The position numbers and the translations under genes are program-made. A stretch of DNA of 64,000 nt from contig CAYHBN010000001.1 of assembly GCA_964354865.1 (NCBI GenBank), forward strand, positions 1 to 64,000, read 5' to 3'. The stretch is from JAHFJU01 sp964354865 (GTDB lineage: Bacteria; Patescibacteriota; Gracilibacteria; UBA1369; UM-FILTER-53-11). The first letter of the stretch is position 1; each line of letters opens with the position of its first letter. The notes beneath the pieces were generated by a model. That model had not been told where the DNA came from. It saw only the letters and a list, made by a program, of their open reading frames with translations, and made no database searches. This document shows positions 20,178-30,200 of this stretch, in pieces.

Positions 20178-20365
20178 CGCGCAAAAAAGGACAATTACTC
20201 CAAGTGACTTGAGCGCAGTATAGGGAAAAATATTTTTTGTTCGTAATAGGTGAGCGCCGTTATTTACAGAATTTTACTTTTTTATTTATTATTGTATTTA
20301 ACTCTTTTTATGAGTATGCACTTCTTGAAATATTCGGCGCAAATTTGCAAGTCATAAAGCTTGAT

Positions 20366-20389
20366 ATTATGGCCTTGGCTAGCCATAAT
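20366..20389. promoter_or_regulatory. Inverted repeat upstream of HNH gene
   Basis: ATTATGGC (20366-20373) and GCCATAAT (20382-20389) are perfect inverted copies separated by 8 bases, within the 268-base intergenic region before the HNH gene at 20431. It could be an operator or a hairpin. The rest of that region is AT-rich, with several possible -10 boxes (TATTAT, TATAAA), and I see no gene in it. Confidence 0.45.
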
Positions 20390-20430
20390 TAGCGCGTCGA
20401 TAGATTGTATTATTTTATAAATATTCTGCT

Positions 20431-21441
20431 ATGAATATCGAAACAATTTCAGACGGACAATTATACAAAATGTGCAGGAATTTTGGCTCACAGGCACTCG
20501 AAGCTCGTCGTAAATTTATCGGACTATTGCCAGAGGTAAATCGTCGCAGATTGTATGAGAAAAAAGGATTTTCTTCGATCTTTCATGTCGCGGCGGTGCT
20601 CGCAGGTGTGAGCAAAGAACAAGTGAGATTAGCTATAAACCTTGGTACGCGTTTTGAAAATATGCCTCAATTGAGAGAAATTCTCGTTGAAGGGCGCACG
20701 AGTATTAATAAATTGTCTCGAGTCGTCTCGATTGCAACGATCGAAAATCAAGCTGAACTTGCCGAAAAAGTACTGATTTTATCGAAAGTCGCGCTCGAAG
20801 TTTTTGTGCGAGATTATTTGATTGAAAAAAATCGTGAGGCGCAAAGTGCGTATGTGAATAACGAAATCGAAGAAGGACTTTTTACAAACCAAAACGCCGA
20901 CGTAGCAAGCGTTCAAAATCAAGATGGCTTGTATAAACCAGAAACCGAGGCAAAATGTCTGCCCGGGCAGACCAGTAATCCTATAAATTCTGCAAAACCT
21001 GCCCAACTCATCAGCTACATTGAAACCCCTATGTTAAGCGATACCGTGAAACAGGCTCTCAACGAGCTGCAAGAAAAAGGAATTAATATTGATCAAATCA
21101 TTTTAGAGGCGCTCGAAAAACGAAAAGCTGATTTAGCGCAGAGAACGGCGGTACAAATAGAAAAAGCAGAAGCAAAATTAATCGAGCAAATTGTCGAGGG
21201 GAAAACGATCTCACCTCACGTTCCTGTTGCTTCAAAACGGCTTTTAAAAGAGGAACACGGCGATCGTTGTTCTGTCCCATTCTGCAAAAACAAAGCAAAA
21301 GTTATTCATCACACTAACCGTTTTTCAATAAGTAAGTCTCATGATCCGCGTTATCTGGCTCCATTATGCGACCCGCATCATCAAATCGCACATGCGGTAG
21401 ATGTGAAGGCGACGGAGATGCGAAAAAATAATGGCATTTAA
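20431..21441 (+). CDS. HNH endonuclease-domain protein, paralogue 1
   Basis: 336 residues. The C-terminal 60 residues hold a zinc-type HNH module: CSVPFCKNKAKVIHH (C-x4-C then His-His), then RYLAPLCDPHHQIAHA, supplying the second Cys/His pair. The N-terminal 150 residues are helical (ISDGQLYKMCRNFG..., LPEVNRRRLYEKKGF), and a linker of about 60 residues with low complexity follows, then a coiled-coil helix. The nuclease target is unknown. A close paralogue lies at 36344-37357 on the other strand, alike along the whole length. Both encode a CCCGGG-centred palindrome at the same place (codons for CLPGQ). Confidence 0.88.
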   Translation: MNIETISDGQLYKMCRNFGSQALEARRKFIGLLPEVNRRRLYEKKGFSSIFHVAAVLAGVSKEQVRLAINLGTRFENMPQLREILVEGRTSINKLSRVVSIATIENQAELAEKVLILSKVALEVFVRDYLIEKNREAQSAYVNNEIEEGLFTNQNADVASVQNQDGLYKPETEAKCLPGQTSNPINSAKPAQLISYIETPMLSDTVKQALNELQEKGINIDQIILEALEKRKADLAQRTAVQIEKAEAKLIEQIVEGKTISPHVPVASKRLLKEEHGDRCSVPFCKNKAKVIHHTNRFSISKSHDPRYLAPLCDPHHQIAHAVDVKATEMRKNNGI

Positions 21442-22220
21442 TTGGCACGCGGTGAAAAAGGCGTTACCACAAGCTTCTCTGCATCTTCAACTCGATACTC
21501 CCCTATCTTCGTGCGCCGAAGTTCTTTTACATACCCACCGCAGCCAAGCAATTGACCGAGGTCGTGCGCGATAGAGCGAATGTAGGTTCCCTTTGAACAC
21601 GCAATTCGCAGTGAAACAAATGGCCACTCGTATTTAATTACTTCAATCGAAGAGACATGTACTGTTCGTGGCTCAAGCTTAACCTCTTTACCCGCACGAG
21701 CTAAATCGTACGCACGCTGTCCTTTCACTTTAAGCGCAGAATAAATAGGTGGCGTTTGTTGAATGTCGCCACGAAATGACTCAAGTGCTTGATCAAATTT
21801 TGTGTTCGGGTAAGTGGTGAGCGGGGAAAACAAATTAGCGGGAACCGCGCTGCATGAAAAAAGAGAATCACAAACGGGGATATGGGTACAAGGGGGAAGG
21901 TTTGGCCCATCCTTGTGGGTACAGGGAAAGTTTGTCGCCGCGAACGGCGCCAAATTCCCATCAGCATCATACGTATCAGAAACTTTTCCAAACTCAATTT
22001 CGACTTCATACTCTTTTGGCAATCCCATAAACTCAGAAATGCGTTTTGTGGCTTTACCGCAGGCAATAATCAATAGCCCCGTGGCAAGCGGGTCGAGCGT
22101 ACCCGCATGCCCCATCTTTCGAATATTTAGTTTTTTTCGCAACTCACGAATAACCCCAAACGAGGTAATACCTTTTGGTTTATCGATGAATAAGATTGAG
22201 CCTGTCTCTAGAGTGTCCAT
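21438..22220 (-). CDS. truB: tRNA pseudouridine(55) synthase
   Basis: Start taken at ATG 22220 (MDTLETGSILFIDKPKG), the normal TruB N-terminus; ATG 22229 is an alternative. About 260 residues. The catalytic motif GHAGTLDPLATGLL carries the active Asp, and QQTPPIYSALKVKGQRAYDLAR follows. Between the DADGN and FDQALESF segments there is an insertion of roughly 45 residues with four cysteines and a repeated PCTH, not usual in TruB. The enzyme converts U55 of the tRNA T-loop to pseudouridine. It overlaps the end of the HNH gene by four bases and is divergent from the methyltransferase. Confidence 0.92.
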   Translation of the reverse strand: MDTLETGSILFIDKPKGITSFGVIRELRKKLNIRKMGHAGTLDPLATGLLIIACGKATKRISEFMGLPKEYEVEIEFGKVSDTYDADGNLAPFAATNFPCTHKDGPNLPPCTHIPVCDSLFSCSAVPANLFSPLTTYPNTKFDQALESFRGDIQQTPPIYSALKVKGQRAYDLARAGKEVKLEPRTVHVSSIEVIKYEWPFVSLRIACSKGTYIRSIAHDLGQLLGCGGYVKELRRTKIGEYRVEDAEKLVVTPFSPRAN

Positions 22221-22250
22221 AATGAACATGCTATCATGCCCAACCTCATT

Positions 22251-23276
22251 ATGAGAAATGCACCGGAAAAAACATTGCGAGCTGAAGCCCATGCCTTGCT
22301 ACCAAAGCTCGTAGAAGGAAAAATCCCCTTTTTACGCGATAGAGCAATTAGTCGTTTATATGATGTGCTCATGGGTTTTTCCGACAAAGATATGGTCGGA
22401 TCACTTACCTCAATGCGCACCAACGACAATGGATTTGCGCTCTCTCCAGCTCATGCAAGCCTATGCCTTGTAGATAAACAGCGAACTCACCTTTTTTCAA
22501 AAGGAGTATACGAAGCTATACATTCCAAGATTAAGAAACTAAATGGTAAACGCAAAGTTCGAGTACTCTATGCGGGGTCTGGACCATTTGCGACATTGGC
22601 CCTTGCCTCGATGAAAGCATTTCCACCAAATGAAGTGAGCTTTAATATCCTCGATATAAATGAATTCTCTCTAAACAATACAGAACAGGTATTTGATATT
22701 CTTGGATTTGAAAATCATATAGAAAGATTTACTCATGCTGATGCTGCATTATATGAACCATCTGAAACCTACGACATAATAATTTCAGAGACGATGAATG
22801 CAGGACTCAACAATGAGCCTTTGATTCCTATTTACCATAATCTTAAAAAATACCTTGAACCAGATGGAGATTTTATACCGGAAGATGTAGCTCTAGGATT
22901 AGCCTTTGAAAGAAGTGGATTTTTTAGCAGATTTCAAACACCACCGCTACGACGACTCACCGATGAAGCTACCGATCCTTGTCTCATTAGCCTACAGTAC
23001 ACCCCCAGTCGAGATCTTTACGATTGTTCCTATGTATCGATAAGCACAACCGTAGAAGTGTATGGTGAGCTATGCTTAAAACCAAATAAATCAATAATCA
23101 CCAGAGACCAACTTGTGGGGCTTTTAGACCCATACATCCGTGCCGGAAAAACGATCTCTGTTTCGTATGATTCGCGAAAACCACTTCAATTTGCTCATAG
23201 AATTGACCAACCTCCAAAAATAATCTTCAATCAATCTGGCGATAAAAATGCAGTATACGATACTGATTTTTATTAG
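22251..23276 (+). CDS. SAM-dependent methyltransferase, PRMT-like
   Basis: About 341 residues from ATG 22251; ATG 22236 gives five more residues but lies within the likely -10 (TGC-TATCAT at 22232-22237). The Rossmann fold has motif I VLYAGSGPFATLAL, an acidic motif (NILDINEFSLNN) and, after YDIIISETMNAGLNNEP, a double-glutamate-like loop placed as in protein arginine methyltransferases. The C-terminal half is beta-rich, also PRMT-like. It is therefore likely a class I N-methyltransferase; the substrate is unknown. Its stop overlaps that of murE on the other strand. Confidence 0.7.
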   Translation: MRNAPEKTLRAEAHALLPKLVEGKIPFLRDRAISRLYDVLMGFSDKDMVGSLTSMRTNDNGFALSPAHASLCLVDKQRTHLFSKGVYEAIHSKIKKLNGKRKVRVLYAGSGPFATLALASMKAFPPNEVSFNILDINEFSLNNTEQVFDILGFENHIERFTHADAALYEPSETYDIIISETMNAGLNNEPLIPIYHNLKKYLEPDGDFIPEDVALGLAFERSGFFSRFQTPPLRRLTDEATDPCLISLQYTPSRDLYDCSYVSISTTVEVYGELCLKPNKSIITRDQLVGLLDPYIRAGKTISVSYDSRKPLQFAHRIDQPPKIIFNQSGDKNAVYDTDFY

Positions 23277-24577
23277 AGAGAAACTTCTACTGCATCACTC
23301 AAAATTTCGCGTGCAACTTTTCGGTCGTCCCACTCGATTTTTTTGCCGTCGATAATTTGAATTGGCTCGCAGCCCTTGCCTGCGATAATCACGGTATCAC
23401 CCTCACGTGCCATGGTAAGCGCCAATCGAATTGCCTCGCGGCGATCGCGGATTTTCCACAGTCCCTCGCTCTCTTTGCGTTTAATTCCTTCACACACATT
23501 GTTAATAATTGTCATACGATCTTCGGTATATGAATCGTCGTCGGTCACCACAATCATGTCGGCGTATTTGTCGGCAATTGCCCCCATTAATGGCCGTTTG
23601 CCCGCATCGCGTCCACCACCCGTACAGCCGAACACAAGCCATAGTTTGCGCTTGGTCAAAGGCTTAAACAGCTCGAGCACCCGTTCGAGCGACTCTTCGG
23701 TATGCGCATAATCGACAAGCACGGTGAAAGGCTGACCAACATCGATTCGCTCAAGTCGACCCGGAATTACAAATTCCTGCTCTAATCCTTTTTTAATGGA
23801 TTTTAAATTCACACCACAGCTAATTGCAGCCCCAGCCGCTGCCAAGGCATTGCGCACATTAAATTCTCCCGGCAATTTAAAGTCGATCGTCTCAGAGCCA
23901 TTTGGAACACGAATCGTAAAAGTACAACCAACCGCCGAGTACTTCATATCTTCTGCATGTAAAAATCCTTTTGAAATACCGAAGGCAAGCTCCCTGTCTT
24001 TCGGAAACTGTGCAAAATACGGATACTGATCATCTTCAATCGGCAACACCGCAACTTTTTCAATACCGTGTTTTCGCTCACTATCTCCTAAAATTTTAAA
24101 CAAGAGACCTTTTGCGTGCATGTAATTTTCAAAGCTCCCATGATACTCAAGGTGATCATTTTGAATATTGGTGAGAACAGCGGTGTCGTAATTCACTCCC
24201 CATAATCTGGCTTGCACCAAGGCATGCGAGGTAACCTCTAAGATCGCCACATCGCAGTGATCGTCAACCATCATCCTTAATAATTTCTGTAATCGAAAGC
24301 GACCTTGTGTTGATTGTTTGGTGTCATTAATCCACTTTAAATTCCCCACTTGAAAACCAATCGTCGAGGCAACGCCTACTTTTAAACCCGCAGATTCAAG
24401 AATTTTTGCCGTAATGTGTGTAACCGTCGATTTTCCTTTTGTTCCGGTAATGGCAATGACGCGAAGCCGCTGAGCTGGAAATCCGTATCGAATGGCAGCC
24501 AAAATCGCGATCAACTTATAATAGAGATGAAGTAGTGGATTGTGGTCAGAGATAAGCCCGCGTAAAAAACGTAGCAT
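23273..24577 (-). CDS. murE: MurE-like UDP-MurNAc peptide ligase
   Basis: 434 residues. The Mur ligase ATP loop is ITGTKGKSTVTHI, with the central-domain motif EVTSHALVQARLWGV (MurE-type SHAL) and the C-terminal DYAHTEESLERVL and GCTGGGRDAGKRPLMG blocks. The N-terminal UDP-binding domain found in full-length MurE (about 490 residues) is mostly missing. At the amino-acid selectivity site, where meso-DAP enzymes read DNPR, this one reads TDDDSYTED, so the third residue added to the stem peptide cannot be assigned. A TACACT box ends 6 bases before the ATG. Confidence 0.9.
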   Translation of the reverse strand: MLRFLRGLISDHNPLLHLYYKLIAILAAIRYGFPAQRLRVIAITGTKGKSTVTHITAKILESAGLKVGVASTIGFQVGNLKWINDTKQSTQGRFRLQKLLRMMVDDHCDVAILEVTSHALVQARLWGVNYDTAVLTNIQNDHLEYHGSFENYMHAKGLLFKILGDSERKHGIEKVAVLPIEDDQYPYFAQFPKDRELAFGISKGFLHAEDMKYSAVGCTFTIRVPNGSETIDFKLPGEFNVRNALAAAGAAISCGVNLKSIKKGLEQEFVIPGRLERIDVGQPFTVLVDYAHTEESLERVLELFKPLTKRKLWLVFGCTGGGRDAGKRPLMGAIADKYADMIVVTDDDSYTEDRMTIINNVCEGIKRKESEGLWKIRDRREAIRLALTMAREGDTVIIAGKGCEPIQIIDGKKIEWDDRKVAREILSDAVEVSL

Positions 24578-24615
24578 GGTTGTAGTGTATCGGGGTTCGT
24601 GGTGATCGTCAAAAA

Positions 24616-24624
24616 TGGTATAAT
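24616..24624 (+). promoter_or_regulatory. Extended -10 promoter before 24660 gene
   Basis: TGG-TATAAT at 24616-24624, the ideal TGN-extended -10. An AT-rich leader of about 28 bases without a Shine-Dalgarno sequence precedes ATG 24660. Confidence 0.65.
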
Positions 24625-24659
24625 AGACAGAACCATTAATTAATTAAAAATAAAAATCT

Positions 24660-25178
24660 ATGGACGCAACCTTTGAAGCAAAAAATGCAGCACCTGAACA
24701 ACGAGAAGTTTTTAGTGAAAGCCTAAAAGAGAAAGAAACACCACAAGAGCGCCATGAAAGATTGGTTGAAGAAGCAGCCATGAAAGAAGAACAGGAACAC
24801 TTTGAAGCGCAGTACGAAAAACTAGAAAAAGCCCTCGCCGAAAAACAAGCAGAGCTTACCTCACTTATTGAACGCGCACGTGATGGCGAAGAGGTAAAAG
24901 GCGAAGAGGTAGAAGCCGCGCTACAAATTAAAGGTGAAAAAGGTATTGCTGAAGCATTGGCAAAATCAGTAAACGAGATTGGAAAAACCGCGACGGTTAT
25001 CACTCCTATTACTGAAGTAGTAGAAGCGTTGGGAATTATGGTCAAAGACGAACTTTCCACAGCCACACAGGGACGAATTGCACAAAAAGAGTTTGCAGAA
25101 AAAAGAAGCTGGTATCACACCACCGAAGACGGCAAAACACGGCTCGCGGAGATTGAAAAAGAAGTGAGCGCGAAATAA
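24660..25178 (+). CDS. Hypothetical coiled-coil protein, 172 aa
   Basis: I do not recognise a family. Residues 15-95 are a nearly continuous Glu/Lys/Gln/Ala-rich helix with coiled-coil character. Residues 100-130 are more hydrophobic (IAEALAKSVNEIGKTATVIT onward), and a short helical tail follows. There is no signal peptide. It has its own strong promoter and is convergent with the riboflavin kinase gene. Confidence 0.75.
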   Translation: MDATFEAKNAAPEQREVFSESLKEKETPQERHERLVEEAAMKEEQEHFEAQYEKLEKALAEKQAELTSLIERARDGEEVKGEEVEAALQIKGEKGIAEALAKSVNEIGKTATVITPITEVVEALGIMVKDELSTATQGRIAQKEFAEKRSWYHTTEDGKTRLAEIEKEVSAK

Positions 25179-25197
25179 AGATGCCTACTCTGCATCT
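25179..25197 (-). terminator. Weak hairpin terminator between convergent genes
   Basis: AGATGC (25179-25184) and GCATCT (25192-25197) pair around a 7-base loop, directly after the stop of the 24660 gene. On the minus strand the stem is followed by TTATTTC, so it may end the tpiA-riboflavin kinase transcript. Confidence 0.4.
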
Positions 25198-25220
25198 GTA
25201 TATTGATACGTACTTGTTTA

Positions 25221-25640
25221 TTATTTTAACAAGCTCCTTCCCCTCTCAATATCCTTTTCAATCTGCACTCGAAGCTCGTCGATCGTCGCAAAGTTTTCAA
25301 TAGGACGAAGATACTCACCCATTTCAATTTCAACGCTCGCCCCATACCAATCTTCATTAAAATCAAAAACGTGAATTTCGAAGGAGTCAGAGGCGGCAAC
25401 TGCAGGGCGCGGGCCATAATGAGCGACTCCCGCCCTACACTCAGATTTAGGTTTTCCCGGGAAAACGTTAATGTCCTGTGACAAATTTTCCGGACTGGTA
25501 CGGCGCACCTTCACCGCATAAATCCCCTGCTCTAGTTTTTCAAATTCAGGCTGATTCGGCGCAACTTGAATATTCATCGTCGGCGGCAGCCCGTGTTTTT
25601 TGCCAATTTTTTGGCCGTGAATGACTGTTCCGATAATCAT
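25221..25640 (-). CDS. Stand-alone riboflavin kinase
   Basis: 139 residues that match only the C-terminal kinase domain of bifunctional RibF: IIGTVIHGQKIGKKHGLPPT with the TxN motif (TMN), a beta barrel, FEIHVFDFNEDWYG, and VEIEMGEYLRPIENF with the expected acidic residues. It should make FMN from riboflavin and ATP. The adenylyltransferase half of RibF is absent. A separate FAD synthetase-like protein is encoded at 44226-44663. It lies 16 bases downstream of tpiA and is probably co-transcribed with it. Confidence 0.85.
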   Translation of the reverse strand: MIIGTVIHGQKIGKKHGLPPTMNIQVAPNQPEFEKLEQGIYAVKVRRTSPENLSQDINVFPGKPKSECRAGVAHYGPRPAVAASDSFEIHVFDFNEDWYGASVEIEMGEYLRPIENFATIDELRVQIEKDIERGRSLLK

Positions 25641-25656
25641 ATTAAAACGCTACGCG

Positions 25657-26361
25657 TTACGCGCTAAATTTCTGCATCGCTTTCGCAAATTCGACCAAAA
25701 CGGCACGAGGGTCAGCCGACTTGGTAACTCCCGAGGCGACTAAAATTCCCTGTGCGCCCATTTCGAGGGCAATTCGTACGTCTTCGCCATTCTTAATTCC
25801 TGCGCCAACAATAACGGGCACTCCTTTAATCTCTGCAACCGCTCTGCGAATAATGTCGGGATTCGAGGTAGAAACCGACACATCGCCGCCAATCAATTCA
25901 GGTGGTTCAATTGCAACCGCATCTGGTTTAAGTGCAGCGATATTTTTGCCTTCTTCAACGGTCGCAGCGCAAACACAAGTGAAAAATCCGACCTCACGGG
26001 CACGATTGAGGCTATCTGCCATATATATAAAAGGTATTCGCTTTTCAGCATGATTCAAGAGCGAGCCATCTGCACCCGCCATTTTGAGAGCCTCGGGCAC
26101 AATATGTCCCGTAAATTGACCATGAGTCACACAGTCAAAATGATGGGCAAAAACGGGGATTTCAACCTGTGAGGCGATCATCCAAATGTCCGTTGCCTGA
26201 GGCGCCACGGCGAAGCAAACTCCATATTCTTTCGCCACTTCTTCGTGAATTTTGGCGAGAGCCAAAGCCGCCATGCCCGTCGCGCTCTGATACGCCTTAA
26301 AATTAGTGATCAAAATGGGAAATCTAATCTGTTGTATGGTTGTTTTTGGTGCGTCGGTCAT
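25657..26361 (-). CDS. tpiA: Triosephosphate isomerase, archaeal-type
   Basis: 234 residues, shorter than common bacterial TIM (about 250). The active-site residues are visible: the Asn/Lys pair in ITNFKAY near residues 20-22, His in LLNHAEKR, and Glu in AIEPPELIGG; the phosphate loops VGAGIKNGED and GILVASG follow. The NFKxY start and IEPPELIG catalytic loop are of the archaeal type. It interconverts dihydroxyacetone phosphate and glyceraldehyde 3-phosphate in glycolysis. It is divergent from the secreted protein gene. Confidence 0.93.
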   Translation of the reverse strand: MTDAPKTTIQQIRFPILITNFKAYQSATGMAALALAKIHEEVAKEYGVCFAVAPQATDIWMIASQVEIPVFAHHFDCVTHGQFTGHIVPEALKMAGADGSLLNHAEKRIPFIYMADSLNRAREVGFFTCVCAATVEEGKNIAALKPDAVAIEPPELIGGDVSVSTSNPDIIRRAVAEIKGVPVIVGAGIKNGEDVRIALEMGAQGILVASGVTKSADPRAVLVEFAKAMQKFSA

Positions 26362-26368
26362 ACCAATG

Positions 26369-26397
26369 TTGACAAATTGTAAAGTTGATGATATAGT
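26369..26397 (+). promoter_or_regulatory. Strong promoter of the secreted beta-barrel gene
   Basis: TTGACA (26369-26374), 17-base spacer, TATAGT (26392-26397), close to consensus. Transcription would start near 26404. The 5' leader carries a hairpin, TGACTC (26410-26415) with GAGTCA (26420-26425) and loop AAAC, that may stabilise the mRNA. Confidence 0.75.
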
Positions 26398-26452
26398 CCT
26401 ATCTTCTGTTGACTCAAACGAGTCACTTTATACCCTAATTCTACACACTTTT

Positions 26453-27136
26453 ATGTCTAAAATGAACTATCTTGGTACCGCAGCCCTTGCCTCAGTCCTC
26501 TCTCTCGCTCCTGCACACGCAGAAGCTGCAAAGCGAAAAGACACCGTAAAAGACGAAAATGCCGAAAAAATTGGTAGTTTTCAGCTAAAAATAGGCGCTA
26601 TGGCCGGTTTTGTGATTGATCCTGTTGAAGTGGCTATTGGTGGCCATATGCATACCACAAATCCGAATGAAAATGCGGCGCTCGACGCACATGTGGCTTT
26701 GCACCTTAACGATGATTTTAAACTTGGTGTAAAGTTTCAAAATGATACACATAAAACAGGCCCCGACGAAGCGAGTCTTGGTGGCTTTATAAACACTAAA
26801 TTCGGCCATCGTGATTTATTAGGATTCGATGCAGGCGTACAATTCAAACTTCAGCGACATGCGGGAGATGTAAGCCAAATTGCGGGATTCGATACACGAT
26901 TTACCGGTGAATTTTATAATGGAATGTATATCGGAGCTGGAGCTGAAGGCGAATTTCACCCAGAACGCAAAAATACCTGTGTATTAGGTGAAATTGGTTA
27001 TCGTGGTATGGATGTGGGCGGCCAACATGGGCTTGAAATTGGTATGAATGCTGGTCCTTGTTCAGTAGATACGGGTAACATTAATGCATCTGAAGTCGGG
27101 TTTCATTTATCTTTGATTCCAAACTTCGGCAAATAA
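26453..27136 (+). CDS. Secreted beta-barrel-like protein
   Basis: Start at ATG 26453 (MSKMNYLGTAALASVLSL), because a near-consensus promoter lies just upstream and this start gives a clean signal peptide ending near AHA-EAA. The frame is open further upstream, but only over the promoter. The 227-residue precursor consists mostly of alternating hydrophobic/polar beta strands (FDAGVQFKLQRHAG, GMYIGAGAEGEFHPE) and ends with a strand plus NFGK, the look of an outer-membrane-type beta barrel. Two cysteines may pair (NTCVLGE, GPCSVD). No homologue is recognised. It is followed by the giant protein gene, which also has such strands. Confidence 0.8.
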   Translation: MSKMNYLGTAALASVLSLAPAHAEAAKRKDTVKDENAEKIGSFQLKIGAMAGFVIDPVEVAIGGHMHTTNPNENAALDAHVALHLNDDFKLGVKFQNDTHKTGPDEASLGGFINTKFGHRDLLGFDAGVQFKLQRHAGDVSQIAGFDTRFTGEFYNGMYIGAGAEGEFHPERKNTCVLGEIGYRGMDVGGQHGLEIGMNAGPCSVDTGNINASEVGFHLSLIPNFGK

Positions 27137-27183
27137 TTAATGGTAAAAATCGTCGAAACTGAAAGGGGTGTGCGGCCATAGGC

Positions 27184-27212
27184 TTCACACTCCTATTAAA
27201 AAATGGTATACT
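27184..27212 (+). promoter_or_regulatory. Promoter of the 1790-aa protein gene
   Basis: TTCACA (27184-27189), 17-base spacer, TATACT (27207-27212) with TGG before it, so it also has an extended -10. An AT-only leader of about 20 bases without a Shine-Dalgarno sequence precedes ATG 27238. Confidence 0.7.
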
Positions 27213-27237
27213 AATAAGATTAATAAAAATTAAAACT

Positions 27238-30200
27238 ATGGGTGCACAACAAGAAAATGCAGACCGAGCACAAGCGGTGCTCACACTCGAGAACTTGCGA
27301 GCAGATCAAGACGCAATTCCAAGTACTCCACCTATTGATGGGAATAAACCAATGGCGGCAGAAATAACTACCGCAATTACAAGGGCTATTAAAGATAAAT
27401 ATGGAGTCTATACATCTGAAGCTTTTGTTCGTGAAAACATACCACAAGCGGTACTCGCGCAAATGACCGGTGATGTAGATTTATATGATGATTTGAACGA
27501 TGAATGGGATGATATTACCTATGCAAATTTCGATCCAAAAAAACTGATGTTTAGTTTTCATGAAGCAGATGGTGACCTTATTGCAGACTTCAATCTCGAA
27601 CCAGTTTTAAAACCATTCCTTGAGAAAAATTTTGAAGATAAAATTCTTCAACGACGAAGAGCAGCGCAGGTAAGAGGCTACGATCGTCGCAGAGATATGG
27701 CAGATGCAGTAGGACAATTAAATCTGCTCCCACTCAAATACAACGAAGGTTCTAATCGTCCAAATGTACCAAAGAAAGAAAAAGATGAAGTAGATAAACC
27801 GGCAGCAGGCCAAGCAAAGTCAGAAGGCCAGGCAGATCCAAAAAAACCAGAGGGAGTGAATGTTCCGCCTACGCCACCGGCTCCAGAAAAAGCTCCAGAA
27901 GTTCCCGCTTACGAAGAAAAACCGAGCGATGACATGCTCAAAACATACGAGATTAAACGACAAAAACGCGAGAATGTTTTGACATCGACCGTTCGTGAAA
28001 GACCAGATATTGTTTTAAAAACTCGTGCTGAACTTGACCCGGCAATGGTGCGCGATGCCACCGACGAAAATCCAGATACGTTCGATAAAAGCTGGAGAAA
28101 TTTCAACAACTTCTCAGAAATGGAGCAGTTGATGAAAGAAGATTACGCAAAAGAAACTGGCTATAGCGTGAATCCATTTGTAGTTGCGGGATTCAACACC
28201 GATGCACTCAAAGACCTTATTAAACAAGACGCGATAAAAGACAATACGCTTTCATTCGATGAAATTTCAACTCGTGTGTTTACAGATCGATATTACCAAT
28301 TTAAAGAAGTATTAACCACGTATGGTGTTACTGAAGAATGTTTTGACCTTCTTGAGTCAGACGTTGGCAGCGATGTCGACGAAATTGACGATCCGCTCGA
28401 CGAAGACACACTTTTAGAATCATTTCAAAAAGTATCAAAAAATAATGATCGACTTTCTAACGTGAAAGACCAAGGTGAAATTAAAGATGCAGGAATTCGA
28501 AAACTATACCCATATAAGGAGCAGATAAAAAATGTTACTCAAGTATTGGGCGATTACTGCGCCGCAATCACGACTCTTATTAACTATTTGCAGAATGCAA
28601 AGTTAAATGTGGGCGAGGAGCTTGAAGATGAAAAGACACTCGATAAAGATCATTCTCCTGTCGCCGTGGCGCTCCGAGAATTATTCTTGAATAATAATGG
28701 AGATCACAATTTACGACGATACGACGATGAACTACATGAAGTTCTAGGATTAGGAGAAAATCCACCAAAAGCAAAATTTAAAGACTTGAATGGAAACGTC
28801 GCCTTTGTAGATGGTGACTGGTTTAACCAAAAACAATCAGCCGAGACAGCGTACAAATTGGCGTATGAAGCGGCACAACCACCACTTGGAAAAAACGGTG
28901 AAATTCCTGAAGGTCTTGACCCGGAAGCAACTAAAATTTATATAAATCACTTACTAAATATTGGTGCAACGACAATTCCTGCAATTAAAGCAAATGAAAG
29001 TATTGGTAAAATTATCGAAGATTTGAAAGAAGCGGGAGTAACGGTACCGCCAGACAATACAGTCATCGATTTCAAAAACGATCCAGCGATGGATCAGCAT
29101 AATTTATACAAAGCACTTGAAGTTCACCGTATTTCAGAGCTCACTGAAGATCGCGTTTCTCCTGCTCCAAAAGCAAAATTCAAGGCACGTCATTTATTAA
29201 TGCGCGTTGGTTCAGTGGTATACCAAAAAGAGCAAGAACAAGCCAATAGAGATGTCATTCTCGACAACAAAAGAAAGACACTCAACCTAAAAAAAGAGCA
29301 GGTCGCAAGTATTATGGAGGGACTGAAAGCGACGGGAAAATTTAATCAAGAAGAGTTACAACAAGTTGAACAACGAATGCTTTTGGGCATTATGCTTGTT
29401 GGTAATGTAAAAGCTGATAACGTGTCTCAAGTTATCAATGGTATTGGTGTAAGCGGAGGAATCCCGATCGACCTTGGTCACGACGTGACTTTGACCGTTG
29501 GCGGCGCCGCAATGGTTGGCAATGGATTTGGATTGAACGCCGGAATTGGTAAAAAATTCACTGTTGAAAAGGGAACGACTATTACATTAAGCGGTGGTCC
29601 CGGAATTAACTTTGGAGAAAAAACGGTTGTCGGTTTATCGGGCAACGTTTCACTCACAAAAGAGCTCGAAAGTTGCGACCTCTATGTAGAAGCTGGTACA
29701 ACTGCGGGCTTCGATGTCGATAACGGCAAATTATTCCCAGGATTCAACGCAGCAGTTGGCTTTAACCGAACTCGCGCAGCAGTGGCAGAAAATTATAAAG
29801 CATCTATCGATACCGCATATAGCGATGCGGGCATTAATAAGTTAGATGCAATGACTCCCGAAGCACGTTATGAAGAAGTTTTGAAAAATCCTACTAAATA
29901 CCCAGGTCTCGGTGACTTGGCACTCCGACTAAAACAAGCAAGTACGCAAGGTACAACCGGAAAAATTATGCCAGGGATGAATGAGCGCATTTTTGCGGAT
30001 TCATACGAAGCTTTCAAAAAAGAAAAGAGAGAGCATTCAATGCAAGAGGCCGTTGATGGCGTAACGTTTGCAGGATTAAAATTAGGAGTTGCAACAACGG
30101 TAATGCCATCTCCGTTCCCACCATTCTTTCCCGTTTCAATTCCAACTCCGAATATTGGTGTTGAATTTAATTTATGGAAACGAAAGTTAACGTACATTTC

